Shown one piece after another: positions 35,302 to 44,412 of a stretch of DNA of 64,000 nucleotides (position 1 is the stretch's first letter; the number at the start of each line of letters is the position of its first letter). The stretch covers positions 2,080,965 to 2,144,964 of the forward strand of contig OX638295.1 in assembly GCA_951812345.1 (NCBI GenBank). Direction: 5' to 3'. Source of the DNA: Rhodothermales bacterium (GTDB taxonomy: Bacteria > Bacteroidota > Rhodothermia > Rhodothermales > VXPQ01). The notes below the pieces were generated by a model, which searched no databases, was not told the origin of the DNA, and worked only from the letters and a program-made list of their open reading frames with translations. Position numbers and translations under genes: made by a program.

Positions 35302-35937
35302 CTACGTAAGCAGCACCGTCAGGCTGCGGGGGCCATGCGCCCCGATTACCAGGGCTTGCTCGATGTCGGCGGTCTTGGACGGACCAGCCACGAACAGCCC
35401 GTAGCCTTCTCTGGCCACATCGAGGCGGTCGTACGCTGCGTGCATGTCCGGCACAATGGCGGTCCTGTCCAGCACAAGCATCAGGTGCTGCGTCAGAAAC
35501 GGGGCAGCCCGCGACCCCATCGCGGATTCGCCCAGCCATACGGCCCCGTTCTCCGCCACGCCGAATGCACCGGGACACACCAGCACGTCAAGCTGCGCCA
35601 TGGTATGCACATCGGTGCCGGGATTCACCTGTTCGAAGGACCATGCCGGAACCGTCGCCGCGATGGAAACAGCCTCCGGAAACCGCTCCCGCACCGCCGC
35701 TTCCACGCCGCCCGTCTCCACGATTTGTACGGTCGCGGCAGCGGCCTCCGCCGAGGCCATGAACCGGGAGATCAAATCGCCGGGTTCGAGATCCCGGACG
35801 CCGGTGATGGAAGGAAGGGGCGAGGCAGGCACTCCGGCGCGGCGCACCGCTTCAAGGATGGCTTTGCGGGCAGGATATCCTTCCTGCGTACCGCTCCCTG
35901 CGCTGCGCGGGGCGTTATGTCGGGGCTTTCGGTTCAT
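35302..35937 (-). CDS. lutC: Lactate utilization protein C (LUD domain)
   Basis: 211 residues. The C-terminal half carries the LUD signature: FGVAENGAVWLGES, RTAIVPDMHAAYDRL and VAGPSKTADIEQALVIGAHGPRSLTVLL. LutABC together oxidise L-lactate to pyruvate. The gene lies 69 bases downstream of lutB on the same strand. The N-terminal 40 residues are variable and basic, so the start is uncertain. Confidence 0.9.
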   Translation of the reverse strand: MNRKPRHNAPRSAGSGTQEGYPARKAILEAVRRAGVPASPLPSITGVRDLEPGDLISRFMASAEAAAATVQIVETGGVEAAVRERFPEAVSIAATVPAWSFEQVNPGTDVHTMAQLDVLVCPGAFGVAENGAVWLGESAMGSRAAPFLTQHLMLVLDRTAIVPDMHAAYDRLDVAREGYGLFVAGPSKTADIEQALVIGAHGPRSLTVLLT

Positions 35938-36006
35938 CTTTTCATCGCCTGTTTTATCACCGGCGCGGGGCTGCGGGAAACACAGCCTCCGGAAGCGTTA
36001 TGGGGT

Positions 36007-37404
36007 TCATTTCTTCCCCCGCTCGGCGGCATACCATTCCCCAAACGACCGGGCGGGAGGTTCCGGAATATCCCGCGCCCGTCCCCAGACGTTCCAGCGC
36101 CCGTAGAGCAGGCGGCGCGGCGCATACCGCAGCAGGCTCCGGGCCAACCGACCCGCCAGCCGGTACCGGGCCGGACGCCGGGTAATCCATCCGGCCATGT
36201 TCATCCCCAGGCGCTTGCCCCGGGAAATATGTCCCTCGCGCGCGGCCTCCTGACGCCACCGGTAGAGCTGGGCATGGATATCGATCTTGACCGGGCATAC
36301 GTCGCTGCACGAGCCGCACAGGGACGAGGCGAACGGCAGCGTAGCGTATTTCTCCATATCCCTGCCGGGCGCCAGAATCGCCCCGATCGGACCGGATGGC
36401 GTGGCCCCGTAGCTATGCCCCCCGCTGCGCCGGTACACCGGGCAGGTGTTCAGACACGCCCCGCACCGTATGCACTTGAGCGAAGCGCGAAAATCCTCCC
36501 GCGCCAGATGGCGCGTGCGCCCGTTATCCACGAGCACGATGTGGAGTTCGCGGCCCGGCGCCGGACGGTGAAAATGCGACGTGTAGATGGACAGGGGCTG
36601 GCCTGTCGCGCTGCGGGACAACAGACGCAGGAAAACGCCGAGATGCTCCGGTTTCGGAATGAGTTTCTCGATGCCCATGCAGGCAATGTGCACCGGCGCC
36701 AGATGCGCCCCGAGGTTCGCATTGCCCTCGTTGGTCACCACCACCAGCCCGCCGGTGGAAGCCACGGCGAAATTAACGCCCGTGATCGCGGCGTCGGCGG
36801 CCAGAAAACGAGCGCGCAGATCCTGGCGCATGGCTCCGGCCAGAAACTGCGGATCGGACGATCCGGCAGGCGTGCCCAGTTCCTCGTGAAACAGTACGGA
36901 AATCTCTTCCCTCCGGACATGTATCGCCGGCGCCACAAGATGGCTGGGAGGCTCTCCCCTGAGCTGCACGATACGTTCTCCCAGATCCGTATCCACGACT
37001 TCGAGGCCGCGCGCTTCGAGATACGGGTTCAGACCGCATTCCTCCGTCAGCATGGACTTGCTCTTGACCACGCGGCGGACATCCCGCGCTTCCAGCAAAT
37101 CGTACACGATACGGTTGTGCGCCTCCGCGTCCGAAGCCCAGTGAACCTGCACCCCGTTCGCTGCGGCGCACTTCTCAAACTCGATCAGGTATTCGTCCAG
37201 CTTCGACAGCGTGTGCTCCTTGATCTGCGAGGCAAGATCGCGCAGCCGCTCCCACCCTTGCACGCCTTCGGAAACCGCATCGCGCTTTTCACGGATGCGC
37301 CAGAGCACGGAATCGTGCCAGGTTGTCTGATCTGCATTCGCAACGAAGCGGGCCGCCCGGCCGGCATGATCGACGGGGCCCGCGTTCTGTGCAGCGTCAT
37401 GCAT
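36007..37404 (-). CDS. lutB: Lactate utilization iron-sulfur protein B
   Basis: 465 residues. An N-terminal LUD-like domain (AGVNFAVASTGGLVVVTNEGNANLG) is followed by two [4Fe-4S] motifs, CIRCGACLNTCPVYRRSGG and CGSCSDVCPVKIDIH, and the typical tail. It passes electrons in lactate oxidation with LutA and LutC. Its start overlaps the end of lutA by 8 bases, showing tight coupling. The length is normal for the family. Confidence 0.93.
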   Translation of the reverse strand: MHDAAQNAGPVDHAGRAARFVANADQTTWHDSVLWRIREKRDAVSEGVQGWERLRDLASQIKEHTLSKLDEYLIEFEKCAAANGVQVHWASDAEAHNRIVYDLLEARDVRRVVKSKSMLTEECGLNPYLEARGLEVVDTDLGERIVQLRGEPPSHLVAPAIHVRREEISVLFHEELGTPAGSSDPQFLAGAMRQDLRARFLAADAAITGVNFAVASTGGLVVVTNEGNANLGAHLAPVHIACMGIEKLIPKPEHLGVFLRLLSRSATGQPLSIYTSHFHRPAPGRELHIVLVDNGRTRHLAREDFRASLKCIRCGACLNTCPVYRRSGGHSYGATPSGPIGAILAPGRDMEKYATLPFASSLCGSCSDVCPVKIDIHAQLYRWRQEAAREGHISRGKRLGMNMAGWITRRPARYRLAGRLARSLLRYAPRRLLYGRWNVWGRARDIPEPPARSFGEWYAAERGKK

Positions 37405-38125
37405 GGCTCATCTCCGCGCTTCCGTTCAGAATCTCGGCCACATGCAACACCCGCAGCGGCATGTCCCGGCGACGGATAAGCCCGTCGAGATGCATCAGGC
37501 AGGACATATCGGCGCCTGTAATAACCTCCACGCCATGCTGCAAATGGTCGTCGAGACGATCCGCGCCCATCCGGACCGAAACCGCCTCCTCCTGCACCGC
37601 GAATATCCCTCCGAACCCGCAACATTCGTCCGGGCGGCGTAAGCCCACCAGTTCCAGCCCGTCTACCATGCCCAGAAGATGCGCCACATGATCGAACGGC
37701 GGCTCGCGACGCTCCGAGGAACTTGCCAGACGCAACCCCCGGAGTCCATGGCAGGATGCATGCAGCCCCACCCGGCCGGAAAAAGACGCATGCAGGCGGT
37801 CCACCTGCAACACTTCCACAAGAAACTGGCACAGTTCGTAATAACGGACGGTTGCCGCCTGTTCGACATGCTCCCTCAGATGCAGCACGCAACTTCCCGA
37901 AGGCCCCACCACGTAATCGAATTCCCGGAAACAGGCCGCCGTGTGCCGGTGCGTCGCCTCGGCGTCCTCCGCGCACCCGGCGTTCGCCATCGGCTGGCCG
38001 CAGCATGTCTGCTCGCGGGGGTACGCCACGTCACAGCCCAGACGCTCCAGCAGTTCGAGCGTCGCCACCGCCACCTGCGGATAGAACTGGTCGATATAAC
38101 AGGGCACGAACAGGCCGATCTTCAT
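37397..38125 (-). CDS. lutA: Lactate utilization protein A (CCG-domain protein)
   Basis: 242 residues from the ATG at 38125 (MKIGLFVPCYIDQFYPQVAVATLELLERLG). Two cysteine-rich CCG domains hold iron-sulfur clusters: CCGQPMANAGC near residue 45 and DECCGFGGIFAVQEEAVS near residue 175. The start ATG overlaps the TGA of rhaEW (ATGA), so lactate made by RhaEW and the lactate oxidase are translated as one unit. A longer frame to 38320 is not used because it reads through the end of rhaEW. Confidence 0.92.
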   Translation of the reverse strand: MKIGLFVPCYIDQFYPQVAVATLELLERLGCDVAYPREQTCCGQPMANAGCAEDAEATHRHTAACFREFDYVVGPSGSCVLHLREHVEQAATVRYYELCQFLVEVLQVDRLHASFSGRVGLHASCHGLRGLRLASSSERREPPFDHVAHLLGMVDGLELVGLRRPDECCGFGGIFAVQEEAVSVRMGADRLDDHLQHGVEVITGADMSCLMHLDGLIRRRDMPLRVLHVAEILNGSAEMSHA

Positions 38126-40284
38126 CGCAGGAACGCCTCCGGCAACCCGCCGTCCACTTGAAGGATCTGCCCGGTGGTTTTGCTCAGACGGCGGCTCGCG
38201 AGCAGGAAAACGGCCTCGGCCTGATCCTCGACACGAATAGCCTGACGGGTAAGCGTACGTTTGGCGTAGAAATCGGCCAGCCGGCGGCGCAGCGTTTCCG
38301 TATCCTCCTGCTCCTCGCAAGGCAACCCGTACCGGGCCAGCGAGGCGATGACGCGATCCCGCGGAAACATGGCGCTCCCATCGAGCACCGTTGCAGGCGC
38401 CACGGCGTTGACGCGAATCTTCGGCGCCAGCCGCATGGCCAGTTCGCGCACGAGATGGTTTGCAGCGGCCTTACTCGTGTCGTATGCAAGGCTTCCCGGC
38501 TTGACGACCACGGCATTGGCGCTCGTCGTCAGCACGAGGCTCCCCGGCAGGTCCTGCGCCGACCATATCCGGGCCGCCTCGTCCGCCACGATCCAGCAGC
38601 CGATCACGTTCACGTCGAACGCGCGGGTCCAGGCCTCATCAGGAATATCGCCCCCGCTATCCGGGGTCGGATACAGTCCGGCCGTGACCACTACATGGTC
38701 TATCCCCCCGCAGGCCAGCACCACTTGATTCAACGCGCTGCACACCGACGCCCGGTCCGTGATATCGGCGCCAAGGGCAAGCACATGGTCCGCGTCCGTG
38801 CAACGCATCATGTCATCCGCCGTAACGCGGGCCGAGCTTGCGTGCAGATCGACCACCGCCACCACCGCGCCCGCATCCGCCAGACGCTGCGCCACCGCAG
38901 CCCCGATCCCGCTGCCTCCCCCCACGACCACCGCCACCTCGCGCGCCAACTCCTTCTCCGGAGGCATGCGCTGCAACTTCGCCTCCTCCAGCGCCCAATA
39001 TTCGATATCGAAGGCTTCCTGCCGGGGCAGCGCCGTATACCCGCCGATCGCTTCCGCGCCGCGCATGACATGTATGGCGGCAGCATAAAACTCCGCGGCA
39101 AGGCCGCTTTCGCGCCTGTTCTTCCCCCACCCGATCATGCCCAGGCCCGGCAGAAGCAACACCGACGGCAGGGCGCTGCGCATTTCCGGAGAATCCGGAT
39201 GGCGGCACGCCTCGTAATAGGCCGCGTAGTCGTCCGCGTAGCCGGCCAACGCCTCGTCGATATGGTCCCGAAACGTGCCGGGGCCCCTGTCCAGGGGATG
39301 CCGGTCCACGTACAACGGTTTGATTTTCGTGCGCAGAAAATGATCGGGGCACGAGGTGCCGAGTTCGGCAAGCCGGGGCGCCTCGCGGGAGTTCACGAAT
39401 TCGAGCACCTCCTTCGACGTATCGACCGTGGCGATCACCTTCCGGTCGCGGCCCAGCCGCCCGCGCAGCCAGGGCAACAGATCGGCCAGTACGGCGCGGC
39501 GCTCCACCTCGGAAAGCGACTCGTACCTTGCGCCTCCGAATGGGGTATTCCCGGCCGTATGCTCGGCTACGAACTGCTCCGCCCGGTCCATCAGGCGAAG
39601 CGTGAGCAGGTAGCATTCCCGGTCGTCGTCGGCCCAATTGATGAGGCCATGGCCGCCCAGCATCACGCCCTTCGCCTCCGGGTATTCCTTACAAACGCGC
39701 TGCATGTCGAGCCCCAGCTCGAATCCGGGGCGCTTCCAGTCCACCCACACCACCTCGTCGCCGTACGCCTCGCGGGTCAACTCGGCGCCGTTGTCCGCCG
39801 TGGCGATCGCGATAGCGGCCACCGGGTGCATGTGATCCACATGCCGGTACGGGACGAATCCGTGCAGGGGCGTGTCGATGCTGGGCGCGCGCCGGTTCAG
39901 ATTGAATACGGCATGCGCATACATTGCAGGCATGGCGTCCTCCGCCTGCGTCTTCAGGCCCCGGTCGGGGAATCGCGCATAGGCCTCCTGCAGGGCAAGC
40001 AGTTTCTGCTGGTACAGGGAAGAAAAGTTTTCCCTGCCGGCAGTCCCCAGATCGCCGCCGGACCCCTTGACCCAGAGCACTTCCACCTCTTCGCCCGTAA
40101 CCGGATCCCGCTCCATGATCTTCGACGACGTGTTGCCGCCTCCGGTGTTCGTGAAGCGCAGGTCGCTGCCCAGCAGGTTTGAGCGATACACGAGGCGGCC
40201 CAGCCCGTCCAGCCGGTCGGCCACGGCCTCGTCCCACTGGTCCTCTACATGCAGAAAATTCAGGGATTGGGAGGGGTTATACAT
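38122..40284 (-). CDS. rhaEW: Bifunctional rhamnulose-1-phosphate aldolase/lactaldehyde dehydrogenase
   Basis: 720 residues. The N-terminal half is a class II aldolase (residues about 1-430: NTGGGNTSSKIMERDPVTGEEVEVLWVKGSGGDLGT, HVDHMHPVAAIAIA, GHGLINWADDDRECYLLTL). The C-terminal half is a short-chain dehydrogenase with VVGGGSGIGAAVAQRLADAGA and the catalytic YDTSK motif. Proteins of this architecture cleave rhamnulose-1-phosphate to DHAP and L-lactaldehyde and oxidise the aldehyde to lactate. Context agrees: rhaB and rhaI lie upstream and lutABC is coupled downstream. Two small plus-strand genes separate it from rhaB, so it needs its own promoter at 40285-40645. Confidence 0.93.
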   Translation of the reverse strand: MYNPSQSLNFLHVEDQWDEAVADRLDGLGRLVYRSNLLGSDLRFTNTGGGNTSSKIMERDPVTGEEVEVLWVKGSGGDLGTAGRENFSSLYQQKLLALQEAYARFPDRGLKTQAEDAMPAMYAHAVFNLNRRAPSIDTPLHGFVPYRHVDHMHPVAAIAIATADNGAELTREAYGDEVVWVDWKRPGFELGLDMQRVCKEYPEAKGVMLGGHGLINWADDDRECYLLTLRLMDRAEQFVAEHTAGNTPFGGARYESLSEVERRAVLADLLPWLRGRLGRDRKVIATVDTSKEVLEFVNSREAPRLAELGTSCPDHFLRTKIKPLYVDRHPLDRGPGTFRDHIDEALAGYADDYAAYYEACRHPDSPEMRSALPSVLLLPGLGMIGWGKNRRESGLAAEFYAAAIHVMRGAEAIGGYTALPRQEAFDIEYWALEEAKLQRMPPEKELAREVAVVVGGGSGIGAAVAQRLADAGAVVAVVDLHASSARVTADDMMRCTDADHVLALGADITDRASVCSALNQVVLACGGIDHVVVTAGLYPTPDSGGDIPDEAWTRAFDVNVIGCWIVADEAARIWSAQDLPGSLVLTTSANAVVVKPGSLAYDTSKAAANHLVRELAMRLAPKIRVNAVAPATVLDGSAMFPRDRVIASLARYGLPCEEQEDTETLRRRLADFYAKRTLTRQAIRVEDQAEAVFLLASRRLSKTTGQILQVDGGLPEAFLR

Positions 40285-40645
40285 GGTGTTGCGAGGGCGA
40301 AGATACTACGCTTGAATCCGCGAAAAAAAATTTTTTTTGGTTTTTTCGGACCGTTTTCGACTTCCGCGGCGCCTGTCACAAGATAAGTCGGAAGCATATG
40401 AATCGCTGCGCAAACGAATGCGCCAAACGGCATAATATCCGCTTCCTTGACGCAATAGAGCAAATGAAACGACTGTCAGAGATATGGCGGGGAAGCGGAT
40501 GCGGTACACGGCCCCGATCGCAGGGCAGCAAAACCGCAAAATCTGCATTTTTCATCCCGTGCTCCTGTAACAATGAGGGCTTGATTCTCGTATATTACGG
40601 TGTGTGGCGAAAACGCAAAGAAGTTGATCCGCAGATCGGGAAGTC
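40285..40645. promoter_or_regulatory. AT-rich divergent region upstream of rhaEW
   Basis: 361 bases between rhaEW (minus) and a small plus-strand gene. It has a striking A-tract/T-tract, eight A then eight T, at about 40322-40338, near where a rhaEW promoter or leader would lie. Short frames here match nothing and I call no gene. Confidence 0.5.
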
Positions 40646-40855
40646 ATGTTAAAACCTAAGGAATTTGAAGGAGGCAATCCCTACGAAAAGGGAACCATTA
40701 AGGTGCCCAATATCGCTAATGAGGACTGGGTACTCCTCCAGATAGAGAGACTTGAACATAGGATTCTCCGCAGAACCATTGCAACGGTGACAACTGCCGC
40801 CGTGACGTTAATCAGTGCGGGCTGGGCTGTTTTCCTGATATGGTTTAACCAGTAA
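40646..40855 (+). CDS. Small single-pass membrane protein, unknown
   Basis: 69 residues with a soluble N-terminal half (MLKPKEFEGGNPYEKGTIKV) and one membrane segment at residues about 44-67 (TIATVTTAAVTLISAGWAVFLIW). A GGGAAG ribosome-binding site precedes the ATG. It lies 28 bases upstream of another small gene on the same strand; both are AT-richer than the rhamnose genes around them and point the other way. I do not recognise a family. Confidence 0.6.
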   Translation: MLKPKEFEGGNPYEKGTIKVPNIANEDWVLLQIERLEHRILRRTIATVTTAAVTLISAGWAVFLIWFNQ

Positions 40856-40883
40856 TAATTGTTTCATCCAACCGGAGGACGCC

Positions 40884-41204
40884 ATGAACATCAACGATGT
40901 GAAACCCGCTGTAAAACTGACAGGCGATGAAGCCGATCTGCTCAAGTACAGATTTGCCCGTGAGGTGATAGCGCGGGATAAAAACGGTGGAGATGAAAAG
41001 GCAAAAATGCTCATCCAGGCAGAAGATTACGCGATAATTCTTGAATTGCATAATGGGAAATTACTCTATAAGGTGACCATCGACGGTAACAATGGCGGAT
41101 ATGTAGGACTCGGCCCTAATTTCGTTCATCGCATAGTACATGATTCTGCCCCAAGTATTAACATGGGCGTCCCGGAACCGGATTATGCATACGCGGGGGC
41201 ATAG
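40884..41204 (+). CDS. Small hypothetical protein
   Basis: 106 residues, acidic to neutral, no signal or membrane segment. CCGGAGGA precedes the ATG, a strong ribosome-binding site. The central AEDYAIILELHNGKLLYKVTIDGNNGGYVGLGPNF looks like a small beta-rich domain. No family recognised. With the preceding small membrane-protein gene it forms a two-gene cassette inside the rhamnose cluster, closed on its right by the inverted repeat at 41286-41350. Confidence 0.6.
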   Translation: MNINDVKPAVKLTGDEADLLKYRFAREVIARDKNGGDEKAKMLIQAEDYAIILELHNGKLLYKVTIDGNNGGYVGLGPNFVHRIVHDSAPSINMGVPEPDYAYAGA

Positions 41205-41285
41205 CCAGATCCCGCAAGCCTAAAGCTCCAATCGCATCCGTCGGCGGAACGGAAATGACGGATGTCCGCTTCGAATACAATCCTC

Positions 41286-41350
41286 TATAGGATACTCTGA
41301 TTAAGTCCGCAAAGCGCTGAGCAAAGCGGTTTTGGTCAGAGTATCCTATA
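41286..41350. repeat. Perfect 15-bp inverted repeat built from two dispersed-repeat cores
   Basis: TATAGGATACTCTGA at 41286-41300 pairs exactly with TCAGAGTATCCTATA at 41336-41350 across a 35-base loop. Both arms carry the core of the island repeat, and the left part extends the match into the loop as CTTTGCGGACTTAATCAGAGTATCC on the minus strand. It lies between two convergent stops (41204 and 41360), so it could end transcription in both directions. Confidence 0.7.
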
Positions 41351-41359
41351 AAACCTGCC

Positions 41360-42760
41360 CTACACAACCTGACTGCCGGGCACATACGTACGCACATTGC
41401 AGGACCGGGCGGACGCCTCGCGCAGGGAAACCCCATGCGGCAAAGCGCCCAGCGTTCTGAGCTGGATCAGCACATTCCCAAGCGCCGTCGCTTCGACGGG
41501 GCCGGCTACCACGGGCCGGTTGCACACCTGCGCCGTCAATGCGCACAGCAGGCTGTTCTGCGACCCCCCGCCCATGAGGTGCAGCACATCAATGCCTTGT
41601 CCCGTTACCCGTTCCAGATCGGCGAGCGCCCGGCGGTAGCTGTCCGCAATACTCTCCACGATCAGGCGGCACAACGCGCCGCGCGAGGCCGGAAGCAGCG
41701 ATCCGTTTTCACGCAGCGCATCCAGCAGACGTTCTTCCATGCCGTCCCGGTGCAGAAAGCGCGGATCCTCCAGATCCACCACAACCCCCATAGAGGGCGC
41801 CGTGCGGGCCTCCTCTTCCAGCGCATCCCACGCCACGCCCCCCCACTCGCGCGCGCATTCCTGCAGCACCCACAACCCGGTCAGGTTCTTCAGCAAACGG
41901 ATGGAACCGTCCAGCCCCGCCTCGTTCGTGAACCCGGCGGCGAGCGCCTCGGGCGTCACCACGGGCGTCGCGCGCTCCACGCCAAAAAGCGACCAGGTCC
42001 CGCAACTGATATAGGCCCATGACACCCCCGGATCGACCGCCGGGGCAGCCGCTACGGCCAGCGCCGTGTCGTGACTGCACGTGGCTATGACAGCGATAGC
42101 CGGATGGCCATGCAAAGGCCCCATAATCGTACCCGACGGAACGATTTCAGGCCACGGGCCGGGATCCAAGCCGAGCGTCCGCATGAGCGGGGCCGCCCAC
42201 TGCCTCGTATGTACATCCATCATCTGCGTGGTGCTTGCCAGCGACACTTCGACAGCCCGCCTGCCCCCAAGCCGGTGGTTGAAATAATCGGCCATGGTGA
42301 GGCAGTGCGCCGCCTGCAAACCTTCTTCGCGGTCGGCCACCAACTGGTACAGCGTGTTGATAGGCAAAAAATAAATGCCGGTGCATTCGTAGATATCCTC
42401 CGGCGGAACCGTTTCGCACACCGTCTCCATCACTCCGTCGAGGCGGTGATCCCGATAGCAATACGGCAAACAAACCGGAGACCCGTCTGCATCGAGCGAC
42501 ACATAATCGACGCCCCACGAGTCGACGGAAACCGATCGGAGTCCGGGCGCTTCGGCAAGCGCCGCTTGCAATCCGATCCCGATCTCCTTCTCGATAGCGT
42601 GGATGTCCCACCGGATATGCCCATCTCCCTCCACGATGGGCGTCTCGAAACGGTGCACTTCCTGCATCTCCATGCGTTCCCCGTCAAACCGGCCCAGCAC
42701 GGCGCGCCCGCTCGCAGCGCCAAGGTCCACGGCAAGCATATGTTGTGTCCGTTTCTCCAT
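41360..42760 (-). CDS. rhaB: Rhamnulokinase (FGGY family)
   Basis: 466-residue sugar kinase phosphorylating L-rhamnulose at C1. The N-terminal phosphate-binding motif is MLAVDLGAASGRAVL, followed by VSVDSWGVDYVSLDADG and the rhamnulokinase-like YIFLPINTLYQL-type region (TGIYFLPINTLYQLVADRE). The catalytic side has CSHDTALAVAAAP and the ATPase domain shows HLMGGGSQNSLLCALTAQVCNRPVVAGPVEATALGN. It is 27 bases downstream of rhaI on the minus strand. Length and motifs are normal. Confidence 0.93.
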   Translation of the reverse strand: MEKRTQHMLAVDLGAASGRAVLGRFDGERMEMQEVHRFETPIVEGDGHIRWDIHAIEKEIGIGLQAALAEAPGLRSVSVDSWGVDYVSLDADGSPVCLPYCYRDHRLDGVMETVCETVPPEDIYECTGIYFLPINTLYQLVADREEGLQAAHCLTMADYFNHRLGGRRAVEVSLASTTQMMDVHTRQWAAPLMRTLGLDPGPWPEIVPSGTIMGPLHGHPAIAVIATCSHDTALAVAAAPAVDPGVSWAYISCGTWSLFGVERATPVVTPEALAAGFTNEAGLDGSIRLLKNLTGLWVLQECAREWGGVAWDALEEEARTAPSMGVVVDLEDPRFLHRDGMEERLLDALRENGSLLPASRGALCRLIVESIADSYRRALADLERVTGQGIDVLHLMGGGSQNSLLCALTAQVCNRPVVAGPVEATALGNVLIQLRTLGALPHGVSLREASARSCNVRTYVPGSQVV

Positions 42761-42787
42761 AGGCGCGCCGGTGTGCTCCGTATCCGA

Positions 42788-44071
42788 TCAGAGGCTTTGC
42801 GGCGGAACGTACGCAGCGCCGGTGCGCGCCTCGGAAACCTGCTCCCGGTACCGCGAGGCCCGGAACGCGGCCACAGGGTCGATGGCGCCCCCAAGGCGTT
42901 TGCGGGCCGCCGCCGCCAGCGCGCCCACATCCGTCTCGTAGGCTTCCCGGAGCGTCTCCTCGGCCATCAGCACATCGTTCGTTTCCTGGTAATGCGCCAG
43001 CGCATCGCGCCGCACGATAAGCGCGCGGGCCCAGGATTTCTGCAGCCGGTCCACCGTTTGCAGCAGCGCCTCGATCGGGTCCTTCACGTTATGACTCTGG
43101 TCGATCATGTACGAAGGACTCGCGGGCAGCGCGCCGTCCGCAAGCGCATCCGCCAATTCATTGAATATAAGAAACAACTGGTAGGGCTTTATGGAGCCGG
43201 CCGTGAGGTCGTCGTCCCCGTATTTCGCATCGTTGAAATGAAAACCGCCCAGCCTGCCCGCCGTGATGAGGCGCGCCACCACCTGCTCGACATTCACATT
43301 CGGGAGATGGTGCCCCAGATCGACCAGGCACGACGCCCGCTCCCCGGTTTCGCGCGCCAGCATGAGCGACGACCCCCAGTCGGACACCACCGTGGCGTAG
43401 AAGGCCGGCTCGAACGGCTTGTGTTCGATGAACAGGTTCCAGTCCGAAGGCATCGCCTCGTACACGTCCGCCAGGCAGTCCCGCACCCGCTCGTAGGCTT
43501 TGCGCAGGTGCGTCTGCCCGGGATAATTGGCCCCGTCGCCGAGCCAGATCGTCAGCGCTTTCGAACCCAGCGCGGCGCCCACGTCGATCGCATGCAGATT
43601 GTGCGCCACCGCCTGTTTGCGCACCGAGGGGTCCGTGTGCTGGAACGATCCGAACTTGTAACTGGACGTTTGCCCGGCCTGATCCTGAAAGGTGTTCGAG
43701 TTTACCGCATCGAATGCCACCCCAAGCGCCGCGGCCTGTTCGCGCAGATCGCGCGGATCGTCGGGTTCGTCCCAGGGAATGTGGAGCGATATCCGCGACG
43801 CCGAGCCGGTGAGCCGGCGCACCACGGACACGTCCTGCATTTTCTCGAATATGTCGCGCGGCTCGCCCCGGCCCGGAAAACGCCCGAACCGCGTGCCGCC
43901 GGTCCCCAGCGCCCACGAAGGCGCCGCCACCTCAAAAGCAGCCACCTGCTCTACGACCGCATCCGGGTCCAGGCCGCGGCGGCGTAACTGCTCGTCGAGA
44001 TGCGCATAGTCGCTGCGCCAGGCTTCGTCGAAGGCCCGGTTCGAAGCGTCGATCGTATCCGGCGTGATCAT
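42788..44071 (-). CDS. rhaI: L-rhamnose isomerase, TIM-barrel RhaI type
   Basis: 427-residue xylose-isomerase-like barrel converting L-rhamnose to L-rhamnulose; the RhaI form, not the RhaA form. Metal-binding regions appear as FIEHKPFEPAFY, ASCLVDLGHHLPNVN and GGFHFNDAKYGDDDLTAGS. NSNTFQDQAGQTSSYKFGSFQHTDPSVRKQAVAHN is typical of this enzyme. It is the third gene of the permease - small membrane protein - rhaI - rhaB run. Nothing unusual in the sequence. Confidence 0.93.
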   Translation of the reverse strand: MITPDTIDASNRAFDEAWRSDYAHLDEQLRRRGLDPDAVVEQVAAFEVAAPSWALGTGGTRFGRFPGRGEPRDIFEKMQDVSVVRRLTGSASRISLHIPWDEPDDPRDLREQAAALGVAFDAVNSNTFQDQAGQTSSYKFGSFQHTDPSVRKQAVAHNLHAIDVGAALGSKALTIWLGDGANYPGQTHLRKAYERVRDCLADVYEAMPSDWNLFIEHKPFEPAFYATVVSDWGSSLMLARETGERASCLVDLGHHLPNVNVEQVVARLITAGRLGGFHFNDAKYGDDDLTAGSIKPYQLFLIFNELADALADGALPASPSYMIDQSHNVKDPIEALLQTVDRLQKSWARALIVRRDALAHYQETNDVLMAEETLREAYETDVGALAAAARKRLGGAIDPVAAFRASRYREQVSEARTGAAYVPPQSL

Positions 44072-44139
44072 GGCGTCAGAATATGAAATACGGGGTGAAA
44101 TACAGGGGTGGGTTACCGGAGATGAAATATGGCCCCCGT

Positions 44140-44316
44140 TCAGGAAGAATCGGCGCGGCCCATCCAGAACGAAGCGGTCGTAAACCAGAGTACGGCGCCC
44201 ACAAGCATAAGCGCCGCATGCGTGCGCCAGGACAGTACGCCCACAAGCACCAGCACCGCCGGAACGACTGTCAGAGCAAGGCCGCTGTACGAAAGGGTTT
44301 TCAAAAGGGCGGTCAT
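44140..44316 (-). CDS. Small two-helix membrane protein next to the permease
   Basis: 58 residues from the ATG at 44316 (MTALLKTLSYSGLALTVVPAVLVLVGV). Two predicted membrane helices are joined by a short loop, ending FWMGRADSS. It lies between the NCS1-type permease (96 bases upstream) and rhaI (68 bases downstream), all on the same strand. Similar tiny proteins can accompany transporters; a subunit or stabiliser of the permease is my inference. Confidence 0.65.
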   Translation of the reverse strand: MTALLKTLSYSGLALTVVPAVLVLVGVLSWRTHAALMLVGAVLWFTTASFWMGRADSS

Positions 44317-44412
44317 CGGCGTATGGTCTCGTATCAAGGCTGCGGACGGCGTACAGCGAAACAACGAATACAGGTGGCGAGGCGGTTATGTCTGCGCGTT
44401 ATGGTCGTGCGG

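Noticed and set aside
35335-37479. 714-codon plus-strand frame opposite lutB and lutC
   Set aside because: Shadow of the iron-sulfur protein gene; no domain recognised.
37723-40182. 819-codon plus-strand frame opposite rhaEW and lutA
   Set aside because: Long antisense frames are expected in this GC-rich stretch; its product is low-complexity, rich in Arg, His and Pro, while the minus strand has clear enzymes.
40398-40652. Short plus-strand frame (about 84 codons) upstream of the 69-residue protein gene
   Set aside because: No convincing ribosome-binding site, no family resemblance, cysteine-rich random-looking tail; it overlaps the better-supported start at 40646.
40646-41204. Type II toxin-antitoxin pair
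   Set aside because: Two small adjacent genes invite this idea, but neither resembles a known toxin or antitoxin and one is a membrane protein; left as unknown.
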